In this document: piece after piece, positions 15,531-24,763 of the stretch | How the letters are laid out: each line of letters begins with the position of its first letter | How positions within the stretch are numbered: position 1 is the stretch's first letter | Source: Sva-07 sp963715285 | GTDB lineage: Bacteria > Actinomycetota > Acidimicrobiia > Acidimicrobiales > Ilumatobacteraceae | Direction: 5' to 3' | Length of the DNA stretch: 64,000 nucleotides | NCBI GenBank assembly: GCA_963715285.1 | Contig: CAVQRU010000019.1 | Span: 1-64,000, forward strand | Made by a program: the position numbers and the translations under genes | The notes under the pieces: generated by a model | Seen by the model: only the letters and a program-made list of their open reading frames with translations | Databases searched by the model: none | Told to the model about the DNA's origin: nothing

Positions 15531-17060
15531 TCAGTCGTCAGCGGAGGGCGTGCGCCAGAGGATCCAGGTGGGGTCGGACCAGACCTCCTCGAACCCTGCC
15601 AATCGGGCGGCACCCGGCGTCAGCTCCGGCTGCCAGTACGTGCTGCCGCGCCGCTGCGCGAAGTAGTCGGCGTTCTGGGCGATGCGTTCGAGGTTCTTGG
15701 TCTGAAAGGCGCGTCGGTCGGTGAGGAGCGTCATCGTGCGCGCCCGGAAGTAGGCGATGATCGAGTCGGGCGGCGTCAACTCGGAGACCGCCTCGAAGAT
15801 CGGGGCGGACCGAGGGTTCGTCGGACCGGACTGGACCCGGCCGGCGGCGTCGAAGTCGCGGGCGTCGCTGATCTGGCCCGGCAGCACGACCAGGTGAGCG
15901 ACCAGGACGGCCACGAGTGGGGCGAGCGCGACGAACCGGCCGAGCAGGGCTCGCTGCCTGAACACCATCGCGCCGAGTCCCATCAACGCGACGGTGGCGA
16001 AGTACAACACCCACGGTGTGATCTGGAACCAGTACCGGTCCACCTTGCGCAGGTGGGTGCTGATCATCAACGTGCTGACGATCGTGAGGACCAGCAGCGG
16101 GAGGTCGAGCGTCGGCCGTGCCCGGACGCCGATCACGGCTCCGGCCGCGGCGAGGCCGAGCACGCCGATGCCGACGAGGGGATGGACGCCGAACCCGAGC
16201 TGGTCGGCGAGGATGCCGGGGTACTCGCCGAGTCGGTCGTCGATGAACTTCGACGAGTTCCCGTTGTCGGGCAGCAGCGCGGTGGGGAGGAGCAACTGGA
16301 ACAGCGTGGCCGTGACCGCGAACGACAGGTAGGGGGTGACCAGTGTGTGCCACCCGTTGCGGATCGTGGCAGCCATGGATGCCAGGGAGCGCGGTCGCTC
16401 GGTCGAGGTGATGATGTCGTGGAGCTGCATGACGGCGATGACCGCGAGCAGTGCGATCCCCTCGCGTCGGACATTGAAGGTCATCGTCACCAGCGCACCG
16501 AGCACGACGAGGTCGGAACGCGTCGCCGAGAGCAGCGTGGAGCGTGTGCGTACCCGGTCGTACCACCAGATGACCACGGCCACGGCGGCGAGATGGGGGA
16601 GTTCGGTGAGCAACTGGTCGGTGTACGCGAGATACAGCGGCGCGGTCCCGATGACGGCGACGATGGCGAGTGCAGGGAGTCGGCCGATACGGCGGCGAAC
16701 GATGCCGTGGAGCAGGACCAGCCACGCCATGAACACCGCGACCTCGACCAGCTTCAGCCGGTCGTAGTCCAGGCCCCACAGGTTGACGAACGGGGACAGC
16801 AGCAGCGGCCACACCCACGGGTACATCAGTGGGCTGAACGAGGGGTCGGAGTTGAGGACGGCGAAGCGGTTGTCGGCGATCACGGCGCCGATGTCACCGT
16901 CGAAGATGCTGCGGGCCTGTCGCAGGTAGAGCGCGAAGTCGTCGCCCTGCGTGTGCCCGTTGCGGTGCAACTGCACCGCGAGGACCCCGGAGCCGATCAC
17001 GATGACGCCGAGCGCGACTGTGCGCAGCCAGCGGGACGAGGTCAACGTGACGGTGCGCAC
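15531..17060 (-). CDS. GT-C type membrane glycosyltransferase
   Basis: 509 residues with about ten to twelve TM helices. After the first helix comes GDDFALYLRQA with D40/D41, the acidic pair in the first extracytoplasmic loop of GT39/GT83-like transferases (PMT, ArnT). Also visible is TPLYLAYTDQLLTELPHLAA, common in these enzymes. It should transfer a sugar from a polyprenyl-phosphate donor to lipid or protein outside the cell. The GTG start at 17060 is favoured because TATCGT (minus strand, 17067-17072) ends 6 nt upstream. Acceptor unknown; no other cell-wall genes adjoin. Confidence 0.75.
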   Translation of the reverse strand: MRTVTLTSSRWLRTVALGVIVIGSGVLAVQLHRNGHTQGDDFALYLRQARSIFDGDIGAVIADNRFAVLNSDPSFSPLMYPWVWPLLLSPFVNLWGLDYDRLKLVEVAVFMAWLVLLHGIVRRRIGRLPALAIVAVIGTAPLYLAYTDQLLTELPHLAAVAVVIWWYDRVRTRSTLLSATRSDLVVLGALVTMTFNVRREGIALLAVIAVMQLHDIITSTERPRSLASMAATIRNGWHTLVTPYLSFAVTATLFQLLLPTALLPDNGNSSKFIDDRLGEYPGILADQLGFGVHPLVGIGVLGLAAAGAVIGVRARPTLDLPLLVLTIVSTLMISTHLRKVDRYWFQITPWVLYFATVALMGLGAMVFRQRALLGRFVALAPLVAVLVAHLVVLPGQISDARDFDAAGRVQSGPTNPRSAPIFEAVSELTPPDSIIAYFRARTMTLLTDRRAFQTKNLERIAQNADYFAQRRGSTYWQPELTPGAARLAGFEEVWSDPTWILWRTPSADD

Positions 17061-17097
17061 CGTGTGACGATACGCGCCCCGCCGGTTCCGTTGCAGG

Positions 17098-17922
17098 TCA
17101 GTCGTACCAGTCGAGCGTGGTGCGCATGGTGGCTTCGAACTCCTCGAACGACATCGAGGCCTTCACCGACGAGATCAGCTGCGCGTCGTTGCCGACGAAC
17201 TGGCGGAACGGGGCATCGGGGTCGAGGCAGGCCGTCACGATCGCATCGGCGACGTCCTGAGGGTCGGGTGCGGGTCCGTCGCCCGAGAGCACGCCCTGGC
17301 TGGCGCGGAACCGTTCGGCGCGTTCCTGGTACTCCGAGCCCTCCCAACCGGGCACGGGGACGATGTTGTCGTGGAACCCGGTGTCGAACCGCCCCGGTTC
17401 CACGAGGCGGACGCGGATGCCGTAGATGCTGGTCTCGAAGTGCAGTGCTTCACTGAGCGCCTCGAGCGCGTGCTTCGACGCCGCATACACCCCGCCGAAC
17501 GGGGCGCCGACCACGCCGGCGATGCTCGACACGTTGACGATCGTTCCACCGCCTCGCTCGCGCCACGCCGGGAGCACTTCACGTACGACGCGCATCGGGC
17601 CCATCACGTTCGTGTCGAACTGGCGAGCCATCAGGTCGTCGTTCACCATCTCCACGGCCCCGGTGACCTCGAAGCCGGCGTTGTTGACGACGACGTCGAG
17701 TTCGCCCGGGTCGCCGACCCCCGCTGCGACCGACGCCGGATCGCACACATCGAGCGGGCGGATCTCGATCGGCAGTCCCTCGGCCTCGGCGGTCGCCCGC
17801 AGCTCCTCGCCCTTCGCGAGGTTGCGCATGGTTGCGACGACGTCGTGGCCCGAGCGGGCCAGGCTCAGCGCAGCCAGCTTGCCGAATCCGCTGTTGCTCC
17901 CGGTGATGAGGATGCGTGTCAT
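17098..17922 (-). CDS. Short-chain dehydrogenase/reductase
   Basis: 274 residues, classical SDR. TGSNSGFG (7-14) binds the nucleotide, NNAG is at 80-83, and the catalytic Ser133, Tyr146 and Lys150 (YAASK) are all present. R33 after the second strand suggests NADP preference. An AAAGGAA ribosome site precedes the ATG. Substrate unknown; the acyl-CoA synthetase and FadB-like genes upstream on the same strand suggest lipid catabolism. A palindrome of the GGGGTCAGACCCC family lies between this gene and the synthetase gene. Confidence 0.92.
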   Translation of the reverse strand: MTRILITGSNSGFGKLAALSLARSGHDVVATMRNLAKGEELRATAEAEGLPIEIRPLDVCDPASVAAGVGDPGELDVVVNNAGFEVTGAVEMVNDDLMARQFDTNVMGPMRVVREVLPAWRERGGGTIVNVSSIAGVVGAPFGGVYAASKHALEALSEALHFETSIYGIRVRLVEPGRFDTGFHDNIVPVPGWEGSEYQERAERFRASQGVLSGDGPAPDPQDVADAIVTACLDPDAPFRQFVGNDAQLISSVKASMSFEEFEATMRTTLDWYD

Positions 17923-17937
17923 GTCGATTCCTTTCGA

Positions 17938-17974
17938 CGACGGACAACAGGGATCAGACCCCTGTTGTCCGTCG
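17938..17974. repeat. TCAGA-core palindrome, copy 1
   Basis: 15-bp arms (17938-17952 and 17960-17974) around ATCAGAC. The core is a one-base variant of GGGGTCAGACCCC; the outer arms are unlike those of the other copies yet perfectly paired. It separates the SDR and acyl-CoA synthetase genes. Confidence 0.85.
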
Positions 17975-17988
17975 AGTTTGTTCCGTGG

Positions 17989-19686
17989 TCAGTGGGCCGC
18001 GACGACCGAGTCGCGGAGTTCGCGTTTGAGGATCTTCCCGGAGGCGTTGCGGGGCAGCTGCTCCGTGACGATCGTGACCGTCGTCGGCACCTTGAAATTG
18101 GCGAGTCGTTCGCCCACGAAGCGCTGCAGTTCGCCGACGTCGAGGGTGGCGCCCGGTTTGACCATCACGTGGCAGGCGAGCTCCTCGCCGAGGCGCTCGT
18201 GCGGGATGCCGTACACCGCCGCCTCGTACACGGCCGGGTGTTCGTAGATCGCGGCCTCGACCTCGGCGCAGTAGATGTTCTCGCCGCCGCGCAGGATCAT
18301 GTCCTTGGCGCGGTCGCTGACGTACACGAACCCCTCGTCGTCGACGCGACCGATGTCGCCCGAACGAAGCCACCCGTCGACGATCGTGTCAGCGGTGGCA
18401 TCGGGACGGTTCCAGTAGCCGCGGATCAGCATCGGGCCCCGGAACCAGATCTCGCCGGTCTCGCCTCGCGGGAGTTCCTCGCCCAGCGGGTCGGTCACCC
18501 GGATGTCCATCACCGGCACCGTCCGCCCGGTCGAGGTGGGATGTGCCATGAAGTCCGACCCGGAGATCCCGGGGCCGTAGGCGTTGGTCTCGGTCATGCC
18601 GTAGCCGAGGCTGGGACGGCCCTTCGCGAAGTTGTCGTCGATGCGCTTCACGAGTTCGGCCGGCATCGGTGCGCCGCCACCGCCCACCGATCGCAGACTG
18701 GAGGTGTCGCGCTCAGCGAAGGTCGGCGCCTCCAGCAGATCCCAGCTCATCGTCGGGACGCCGACGAAATTGGTGACTCGCTCCCGCTCGATCAGCTCCA
18801 GGGCACGGTCGGGATCCCAGCGGTAGGTCATCACGAGCTTCGAGCCGTTGACGAAGGCCCCGAGCATCACCGGCACGAGGCCGGTGACGTGGAACAACGG
18901 CACGCACAGCATCAGCGCCGGCTGAATGTTCTCCGTGGGCTCGTCGGCGTCGCTCGGAGGGTCGGCGAGGTTGGTGACGGCGTTGCGGGCGGCGAACGCC
19001 ATCAGCGAACTCGTGACCGCCCGATGGGTCGAGACCGCACCCTTCGGGTGGCCGGTGGTGCCGGACGTGTAGAGGATCGTTGCGTCGTCGTCGGGATCGA
19101 TGTCGACGTCCGGCAGCTCGGCGCCGGGTTCGAGCAGCGATTCGAGGTCGACGACGTCGAGCCAGTCGTCGGCGCGGGCCTCCGCCCCCTCGCGTACGGT
19201 GACCACCCTGGCGGCGACCGCCCCGGGCTCGGCGGCACGCAACCGGTTCAGGCGATCAGCGTCGGCGACGACGATCTTGGCGCCACAGTCGTCGAGGGCG
19301 AACACCATCTCGTCGGTCTGCCACCAGGCGTTCATCGGCACGGCGACTGCGCCGACGGCGGTGATCGCCGCGAACGTGGCGATCCACTCGGGGTAGTTGC
19401 GCATGGCGATCGCGACCCGGTCGCCCTTGGTCACACCGAGCTCGTTCACGAGCGCATGGCCGATCTGACCGATCAACTCCATCACCCTCGGCATCGCCCA
19501 GCGCTCGTCCTCGAACACGATGAAGTCGTCGGTCCGCTCGGCTGCCGCGGTGAACAGGTCCCGCATGTTCGGTGGCGTCCCGGCGAACACCTTGGTCGGC
19601 ACGCCGAAGACGTCGATCTCCTGGATCTCGAACCGTGTGCCGGGCGCACAGACCGTGTCGCAGGCCTCCTGGAAGCTCATCGTCAT
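17989..19686 (-). CDS. Acyl-CoA synthetase (class I adenylate-forming enzyme)
   Basis: 565 residues. The P-loop-like motif YTSGTTGHPKG (206-216) binds ATP, the A5-type motif is GYGMTETN, the hinge region is RSGDIGRVDDEGFVYVSDR, and the C-terminal catalytic lysine is K551 in NASGKILKREL. It activates a fatty or other carboxylic acid to its CoA thioester. Placement between SDRs and a FadB/J-like enzyme fits beta-oxidation of an unusual fatty acid or steroid side chain. Downstream of, and probably co-transcribed with, the TM/coiled-coil gene that ends 14 nt before its start. Confidence 0.92.
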   Translation of the reverse strand: MTMSFQEACDTVCAPGTRFEIQEIDVFGVPTKVFAGTPPNMRDLFTAAAERTDDFIVFEDERWAMPRVMELIGQIGHALVNELGVTKGDRVAIAMRNYPEWIATFAAITAVGAVAVPMNAWWQTDEMVFALDDCGAKIVVADADRLNRLRAAEPGAVAARVVTVREGAEARADDWLDVVDLESLLEPGAELPDVDIDPDDDATILYTSGTTGHPKGAVSTHRAVTSSLMAFAARNAVTNLADPPSDADEPTENIQPALMLCVPLFHVTGLVPVMLGAFVNGSKLVMTYRWDPDRALELIERERVTNFVGVPTMSWDLLEAPTFAERDTSSLRSVGGGGAPMPAELVKRIDDNFAKGRPSLGYGMTETNAYGPGISGSDFMAHPTSTGRTVPVMDIRVTDPLGEELPRGETGEIWFRGPMLIRGYWNRPDATADTIVDGWLRSGDIGRVDDEGFVYVSDRAKDMILRGGENIYCAEVEAAIYEHPAVYEAAVYGIPHERLGEELACHVMVKPGATLDVGELQRFVGERLANFKVPTTVTIVTEQLPRNASGKILKRELRDSVVAAH

Positions 19687-19700
19687 GGCGTCACACCTTG

Positions 19701-20576
19701 TCAGGGAGTCGCAGCGGTGGCGGCATCCGAGCGATCGGCATCGTCGAGCAACGACCGCCCGAGCCAGAGCGGTACGACTTGACCGAGCAGGAGCGTGACG
19801 CCGCCGACCACGAGCAGGATCCGCATGAGGATCACACCGTTGTCGAGATCGCTGTTCGCGTCGAGCGCGAGCTGTCGGGCGTCGTCGACGCTCGCGCGGT
19901 ACTGATCGACCAGGGTGCCGGTGTCACCGAGATCGTCGCTGATCGACTGGACCGACCCCGCGAGTTCGTCGAGCTGCTGCTGCAGCTCGTCGGCGGATCC
20001 CGTGAACTCGGTGAGACTGACCGCCGTCGACTCCAACTGGCCGGGGAGCGCTTCGAGGGTGTCGGCGAGTTGGCCGAACGTGTCGCCGAGGCCGGCGGAG
20101 GGGTCGTAGTCCGGTGCGAGCGGGAGGTTCGACAATGCGCCGAGCACGGAGTCGATGTCGTCGCCGATGCGCTCCAACGTGCGCACGGTGCTGCCCGCAT
20201 CCTCCAGTGAGGGGCCGATCGTGGTGGCCAGCCCGGCGATGTCGTCGATCGCCTGGGTGCCGGCGTCGAACGATCCCGACACGGCGGTGAGCGTGCCGGC
20301 GAGCGCCGTGATGCCGTCCGCGGTCGACACGAGGACGTCGTCGGCCAGGTCGATCGTGTCGTCGATCGCGTCGAGCGACTGGAGGGTCACGTCGAGGCTG
20401 TCATCGGACGCGGTCGCCAACTGTCCGACGAAGATCCATCCGACGATCATGCCGAACACGGCGATCAGCATCGCCGCGATCCCGACACCGATCATCAACC
20501 ATCCGGCGCGCCGAGTGTCCCGCGGCGACCGGAACCGCCCTCTCCACCCTGTCATCGCAACAGCGCTCGGCTCCAT
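19701..20576 (-). CDS. Two-TM protein with long periplasmic helical domain
   Basis: 291 residues. TM1 (about 27-50, GWLMIGVGIAAMLIAVFGMI) and TM2 near the end (ILMRILLVVGGVTLLLGQVV) flank about 190 residues rich in Asp, Leu and Thr with heptad character (for example ELQQQLDELAGSVQSISDDL). This layout resembles sensor or spacer domains of chemotaxis-like proteins but has no signalling domain. I do not recognise a family. CAGACT (minus strand, 20584-20589) ends 7 nt before the ATG, supporting this start over the internal ATG at 20555. Confidence 0.7.
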   Translation of the reverse strand: MEPSAVAMTGWRGRFRSPRDTRRAGWLMIGVGIAAMLIAVFGMIVGWIFVGQLATASDDSLDVTLQSLDAIDDTIDLADDVLVSTADGITALAGTLTAVSGSFDAGTQAIDDIAGLATTIGPSLEDAGSTVRTLERIGDDIDSVLGALSNLPLAPDYDPSAGLGDTFGQLADTLEALPGQLESTAVSLTEFTGSADELQQQLDELAGSVQSISDDLGDTGTLVDQYRASVDDARQLALDANSDLDNGVILMRILLVVGGVTLLLGQVVPLWLGRSLLDDADRSDAATAATP

Positions 20577-20603
20577 CGGTGCGAGTCTGACACACGACTC
20601 CCA

Positions 20604-20636
20604 AATGAGACGTGGGGTCAGACCCCACGTCTCATT
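20604..20636. repeat. TCAGA-core palindrome, copy 2
   Basis: Perfect 14-bp arms (AATGAGACGTGGGG / CCCCACGTCTCATT) around TCAGA. Its last base is the first base of the stop codon complement of the FadB-like gene (stop at 20636-20638). It would form a strong hairpin at that mRNA's end. Confidence 0.92.
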
Positions 20637-22744
20637 CAGTTGCTGTACTGGTGGAGGGCGCCACCTTCGGCAGCGAGGCGCTCGAGCAGCGGCGACAGGT
20701 TCCAGTGGTTGCCGCCGAGCGACTCGCTGTAGCCCTTGATCTTGTCGACGATCTCCGCGAGACCGACCTGGTCGGCCCAGTACATGGGGCCGCCGCGGTA
20801 CACCGGCCAGCCGTAGCCGTTGACCCAGACGACGTCGATGTCGCTGCCGCGGATGGCGATGCCCTCGTCGAGGATCTTCGCGCCCTCGTTGATCATCGGA
20901 TACAGCAGGCGCTCGAGCACCTCCTGATCGGTGACCTCGCGCTGCTCGATGCCCTTGCCGATCGCGAAGTCCTTGATCAGCTGCTCGACCTCGGGGTCCG
21001 GCGTCGATGCCCGCGTGTCGGGGTCGTAGGTGTAGTAGCCCTTGCCGTTCTTCTGGCCGCGTCGGCCGTTCTCGCACAGGACCTCACGGATGGTGGAGCT
21101 CGACGACGTCTCCTCCTTCCAGCCGATGTCGAGGCCGGCGAGATCGCTCATCGCGAACGGTCCCATCGGGAACCCGAAGTCGTAGAGCACCCGGTCGACC
21201 TGCGCGGGCGTCGCGCCCTCGAGGATCATCCGCTCGGCCTCGGCGCCGCGCATGAACAGCATGCGGTTTCCGACGAAGCCCCGGCACACGCCGACCATCA
21301 CCGGAACCTTGCCGATCTTCTTGCCGATCGCCATCGTGGTCGCGACCACGGTGTCGGACGACTTGTCGCCGCGGACATTCTCCAACAGCTTCATCACGTT
21401 GGCGGGGGAGAAGAAGTGCATGCCGATCACGCTCTCGGGACGGGAGGTCACCGAGGCGATCTCGTTGATGTCGAGGGCGGACGTGTTCGAGGCCAGGATC
21501 GCGCCCGGCTTGCAGATCTCGTCGAGCTCGCGGAAGATCGACTTCTTCAGATCCATGTCCTCGAACACCGCCTCGATCACCATGTCGCAGTCGGCGAAAT
21601 CGGCCTTGTCGGTCGAGCCGGTGATCAGCGCCATCCGCTGCTCGACTGCCTCGGGTGGGATCGAGCCACGCGACGCAGAGCGCTCGTAGTTCTTGCGGAC
21701 CACGCCGAGGCCGCGGTCGAGCGCGGCCTGGTCGCGTTCGACGATCGTCACCGGGATCCCGACGTTCGCGAAGTTCATCGCGATGCCGCCGCCCATCGTG
21801 CCCGCACCGAGCACGCCGCACTTCTTCACGTCGACGATCGGAGTGTCCTTGGCGATGTCGGGGATCTTGTTGGCGGCTCGCTCGGCGAAGAACGCATAGC
21901 GCTGCGCACCCGACTGCGGTCCGGTCATCAGCTCCATGAACAGCTTGCCCTCGACCTTCAGTCCCTCGTCGAACGGCAGGTTGGCAGCCGCTTCGATGCA
22001 TCGGATGTTGTATTCGGGGGCGAGGAATCCGCGGGTCTTGCGGGCGATCGAGGCACGGAAGTCGGCGAACAACTGGTCGTTGCCGCGAGCGTCGAGCACC
22101 TTCTCGTCACGGTCGCGCACGCGGGCCAGCGGGAGGTTCTCGGCGACCGCCTTGTTGGCGAATGCGATCGCCGCCTCGCGGAGTTCGGCGGGGCCGCCCG
22201 TCGTGACGTCGTCGATCAGGCCGGCCTCGAGTGCTTCGCCGGTGCCGATGTGGCGACCCGACGTCATCATCTCGAGCGCCTTGGGCACGCCGGCCAGCCG
22301 GGGAAGGCGCTGCGTGCCGCCCGCACCGGGCAGCAGGCCGAGGTTGACCTCGGGGAGACCGAACTTCGCGGAGTCGACCGCGACGCGATAGTGGGCGCAC
22401 AGCGCCACTTCGAGGCCGCCGCCCAGTGCGGTGCCGTGGATCGCGGCGATCACGGGCACGGACGCGTTCTCCATTGCGGCCTGGACCTCGTGGAGACCGG
22501 CGGCCTGCGGCACGTTGCCGCCGAACTCGCTGATGTCGGCCCCGGCGATGAACGTGCGACCGTCGCAGATCACGATGATCGCCTTCGCGCCACCCTCGAC
22601 CGCCTGGTTGATGCCGTCGAACAATCCTTGGCGCACGTGCCAACTGAGCGCGTTGACCGGCGGATTGTCGACGATCACCAGAGCGATGTCGCCAACGTCG
22701 GCGGCGACGGTCTCGAGACGGACGGTTTCGGAGATCGCAGTCAT
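20636..22744 (-). CDS. Bifunctional enoyl-CoA hydratase/3-hydroxyacyl-CoA dehydrogenase (FadB/FadJ type)
   Basis: 702 residues, full length for the multifunctional enzyme. The N-terminal crotonase domain has both catalytic glutamates, E112 (GGGLEVAL) and E132 (LPEVNLG), and the oxyanion loop. The dehydrogenase Rossmann motif is GAGTMGG (313-319), with the catalytic histidine in MHFFSP and NTSALDI nearby. Two C-terminal 3HCDH domains complete it. It does the hydration and NAD-dependent oxidation steps of beta-oxidation; the thiolase partner is not in the window. The ATG at 22744 is chosen because the crotonase domain begins there. Confidence 0.93.
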   Translation of the reverse strand: MTAISETVRLETVAADVGDIALVIVDNPPVNALSWHVRQGLFDGINQAVEGGAKAIIVICDGRTFIAGADISEFGGNVPQAAGLHEVQAAMENASVPVIAAIHGTALGGGLEVALCAHYRVAVDSAKFGLPEVNLGLLPGAGGTQRLPRLAGVPKALEMMTSGRHIGTGEALEAGLIDDVTTGGPAELREAAIAFANKAVAENLPLARVRDRDEKVLDARGNDQLFADFRASIARKTRGFLAPEYNIRCIEAAANLPFDEGLKVEGKLFMELMTGPQSGAQRYAFFAERAANKIPDIAKDTPIVDVKKCGVLGAGTMGGGIAMNFANVGIPVTIVERDQAALDRGLGVVRKNYERSASRGSIPPEAVEQRMALITGSTDKADFADCDMVIEAVFEDMDLKKSIFRELDEICKPGAILASNTSALDINEIASVTSRPESVIGMHFFSPANVMKLLENVRGDKSSDTVVATTMAIGKKIGKVPVMVGVCRGFVGNRMLFMRGAEAERMILEGATPAQVDRVLYDFGFPMGPFAMSDLAGLDIGWKEETSSSSTIREVLCENGRRGQKNGKGYYTYDPDTRASTPDPEVEQLIKDFAIGKGIEQREVTDQEVLERLLYPMINEGAKILDEGIAIRGSDIDVVWVNGYGWPVYRGGPMYWADQVGLAEIVDKIKGYSESLGGNHWNLSPLLERLAAEGGALHQYSN

Positions 22745-22785
22745 GCCGTCAGTCAAGCACCCGACCGCATCCCTCTCCGATTCGG

Positions 22786-22818
22786 GATTGCAGCAGGGGT
22801 CAGACCCCTGGCGCAATC
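22786..22818. repeat. TCAGA-core palindrome, copy 3, inside SDR 3' end
   Basis: 14-bp arms with two mismatches (GATTGCAGCAGGGG / CCCCTGGCGCAATC) around TCAGA. The right half encodes the last five residues of the adjacent SDR and the core supplies its TGA stop. Confidence 0.9.
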
Positions 22819-23657
22819 GCGTCGCCGGGGAGGTTGCCGTCGGGGTACAGGGCCGACTGGAACCGACGCATGCCGGCGAGCCAGCGGTCGCGGTCGGTGG
22901 CCTTGCGCTCGACGTAGGTGGCCACTTCGGGGTGGGGGAGGATGAGGAAGCGCTCGTCGCGGATCGCATCGAGACACATCGCAGCGACGTCGGCGGGATC
23001 GAGCACGCCGTCACCGCTCGCCACGCCACCCTCGAACGCGCCGGCGTCGTCGTCGCCGTTCGCGTCGCGGGCAGCTCGGTTGTCGGGGCTGTTCGCGACG
23101 ATGTTGGTCGCCACGGCCTGCGGACAGAGCACGGAGACCCGGATGCCCTGATGGTGATGGGAGATCGCCAGCCACTCGGCGAGCGAGATCGCCGCCGCCT
23201 TCGTCATCGAGTACGTCATCGATCCGATCTGTGTCAGCAGTCCCGCCGCGGAGGCCGTGTTCAGCAGGTAGCCCTCACCGCGGGCGATCATCGACGGCAG
23301 GACCGCTCGCGCTGCGTAGACGTGTGCCATGCAATGCACCTCCCACATCGTCTGGATCGCCTCGTTGCTGTCCTCGAGGCCGGCCGCGGTGACGAAGCCG
23401 GCGTTCGACACGAACAGGTCGATCGGGCCGTGGGCGTCGAGCGTCGATTCGACCATCGCGACGATCGCCGATTCGTCGCGGACGTCGATCGTCACCGGGG
23501 TGCCACCGATCTCGGAGGCGACACGTTCGGCCTCGGTCCCGTTCAGATCGGCGACCACCACATGGCGCGCACCGGCGGCATGTGCAGCGCGGGCGATGGC
23601 TTCACCGATGCCCGAGCCGGCTCCGGTCACGACGACGACACGATCGTTCAGTTCCAT
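22800..23657 (-). CDS. Short-chain dehydrogenase/reductase with repeat-derived C-terminus
   Basis: 285 residues. TGAGSGIG (11-18) is the cofactor loop, SNAG follows the fourth strand, and the catalytic set includes the serine in TASAAG and YSMTK. D37-type acidic residue after the second strand (VVADLNG) indicates NAD. TACGGT lies 7 nt before the ATG at 23657. The last residues (IAPGV) and the stop codon are encoded by a TCAGA-core palindrome, suggesting the repeat inserted at or remodelled the gene end. Substrate unknown; neighbours suggest lipid or steroid metabolism. Confidence 0.9.
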   Translation of the reverse strand: MELNDRVVVVTGAGSGIGEAIARAAHAAGARHVVVADLNGTEAERVASEIGGTPVTIDVRDESAIVAMVESTLDAHGPIDLFVSNAGFVTAAGLEDSNEAIQTMWEVHCMAHVYAARAVLPSMIARGEGYLLNTASAAGLLTQIGSMTYSMTKAAAISLAEWLAISHHHQGIRVSVLCPQAVATNIVANSPDNRAARDANGDDDAGAFEGGVASGDGVLDPADVAAMCLDAIRDERFLILPHPEVATYVERKATDRDRWLAGMRRFQSALYPDGNLPGDAIAPGV

Positions 23658-23683
23658 CCGCCGCACCGTAGGCGGCGGGGCGG

Positions 23684-24763
23684 TCAGGGCGAGAGCCGGT
23701 GCAGTGGGTGCGTCGCCGCCACCGAGACGGTGCAGGCGGCACCGAGATCGAGCGGCGGGGCACCGGGCGAACCAGGTGCGTCGACCTCGACCTCGACGCC
23801 GTCGGCCCGGCGGATGCCGTACCGCCACGCCGCACCGAGGTACCGCCGCGTGACCACGGTGTCCGCGCCACCGGCGACGACCGCGAGGTCGTGCGGGCGG
23901 GCCATCACGAGGTGGTCCCCGTCGGGCAGGAACGACGTCTCGCCGAGGAACTCGGCGACGAAGCGGTCGACGGGCCGCTCGTAGACCTCGTCGGGGCGGT
24001 CGATCTGGAGCACCCGGCCCTCCGACATCACCGCGATGCGGTCGCCGAGCGCCAGCGCCTCGGCGCGTTCGTGGGTGACGAGGACCGCCGCTGCGTTGCG
24101 GGCGCGCAGGGCAGCGACGACATCGGTGCGGACGTCGTCGCGCAGCGTGGAGTCGAGGCTTGCGAAGGGTTCGTCGAGCAGGACGACCGCCGGGTCCGGG
24201 GCCAATGCCCGGGCGAGCGCGATGCGTTGCTGCTCGCCGCCCGACAGCTCGTGCGGGTAGCGCTTGCCGACCCCTGGGAGCCGGACCAGCTCGAGCACTT
24301 CGTCGACCCGTCGGGCACGCGCCCGCCGGTCGAGGTGTCTGAGTCCGAAGGCGATGTTCTGCTCGACGCTGCGATGGGGGAACAGGGCGTGGTCCTGGAA
24401 CACGAGACCGATACGCCTGCGCTCGGGCGGCAGAGCGGTCACGTCGCTGCCGTCGAGTTCGATCCGGCCGGTCGCGGCGGCGTCGAGGCCGGCGATGATC
24501 CGCAGGAGGGTCGACTTCCCGCACCCGCTGGGGCCGACCAGCACCATGAGTTCGCCGTCGGCGACGTCGAACGACACGTGGTCGACCACGTTGCGGTCGC
24601 CGAGACGGCGGCTCACGTCGTTCACCGCGAGCGCCACGCCAGGCGAGTCGGAGGCCGCGGAGGACGTCATGCGGTCGGCAACGGTATCGGCACGTTCGCC
24701 GTCGGTGCCTGCCAGGCGCTCGTTCGCCGCGCGTTCGGACGCATCGGTCTCGACGGTGGTCAC
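23684..24763 (-). CDS. fbpC: ABC transporter ATPase, ferric iron type
   Basis: 359 residues. Walker A GPSGCGKST, signature LSGGEQQR, Walker B VVLLDEP and the switch histidine in LVTHERAEAL are all intact. A C-terminal regulatory extension (about 270-359) is of the CUT1/FbpC kind. The GTG start at 24763 overlaps the permease stop (GTGA), so it is coupled; a later ATG (MTSSAAS) would remove about 30 unconserved residues. It powers import with the permease and binding protein encoded upstream. The iron assignment comes from those partners and the IdeR-like box. Confidence 0.9.
   Translation of the reverse strand: MTTVETDASERAANERLAGTDGERADTVADRMTSSAASDSPGVALAVNDVSRRLGDRNVVDHVSFDVADGELMVLVGPSGCGKSTLLRIIAGLDAAATGRIELDGSDVTALPPERRRIGLVFQDHALFPHRSVEQNIAFGLRHLDRRARARRVDEVLELVRLPGVGKRYPHELSGGEQQRIALARALAPDPAVVLLDEPFASLDSTLRDDVRTDVVAALRARNAAAVLVTHERAEALALGDRIAVMSEGRVLQIDRPDEVYERPVDRFVAEFLGETSFLPDGDHLVMARPHDLAVVAGGADTVVTRRYLGAAWRYGIRRADGVEVEVDAPGSPGAPPLDLGAACTVSVAATHPLHRLSP

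Noticed and set aside
17371..19782. Very long open frame on the plus strand opposite the SDR and acyl-CoA synthetase genes
   Set aside because: It is the antisense shadow of two strongly matched enzymes; composition is Arg/His/Asp-rich and it has no recognisable domain.
20612..22945. Long plus-strand open frame opposite the FadB-like gene
   Set aside because: Shadow of a full-length bifunctional enzyme; the frame arises from GC-rich third positions.
22745..23029. N-terminal extension of the FadB-like protein into the SDR region
   Set aside because: The crotonase domain starts at 22744 and the extension would be antisense to the SDR C-terminus.
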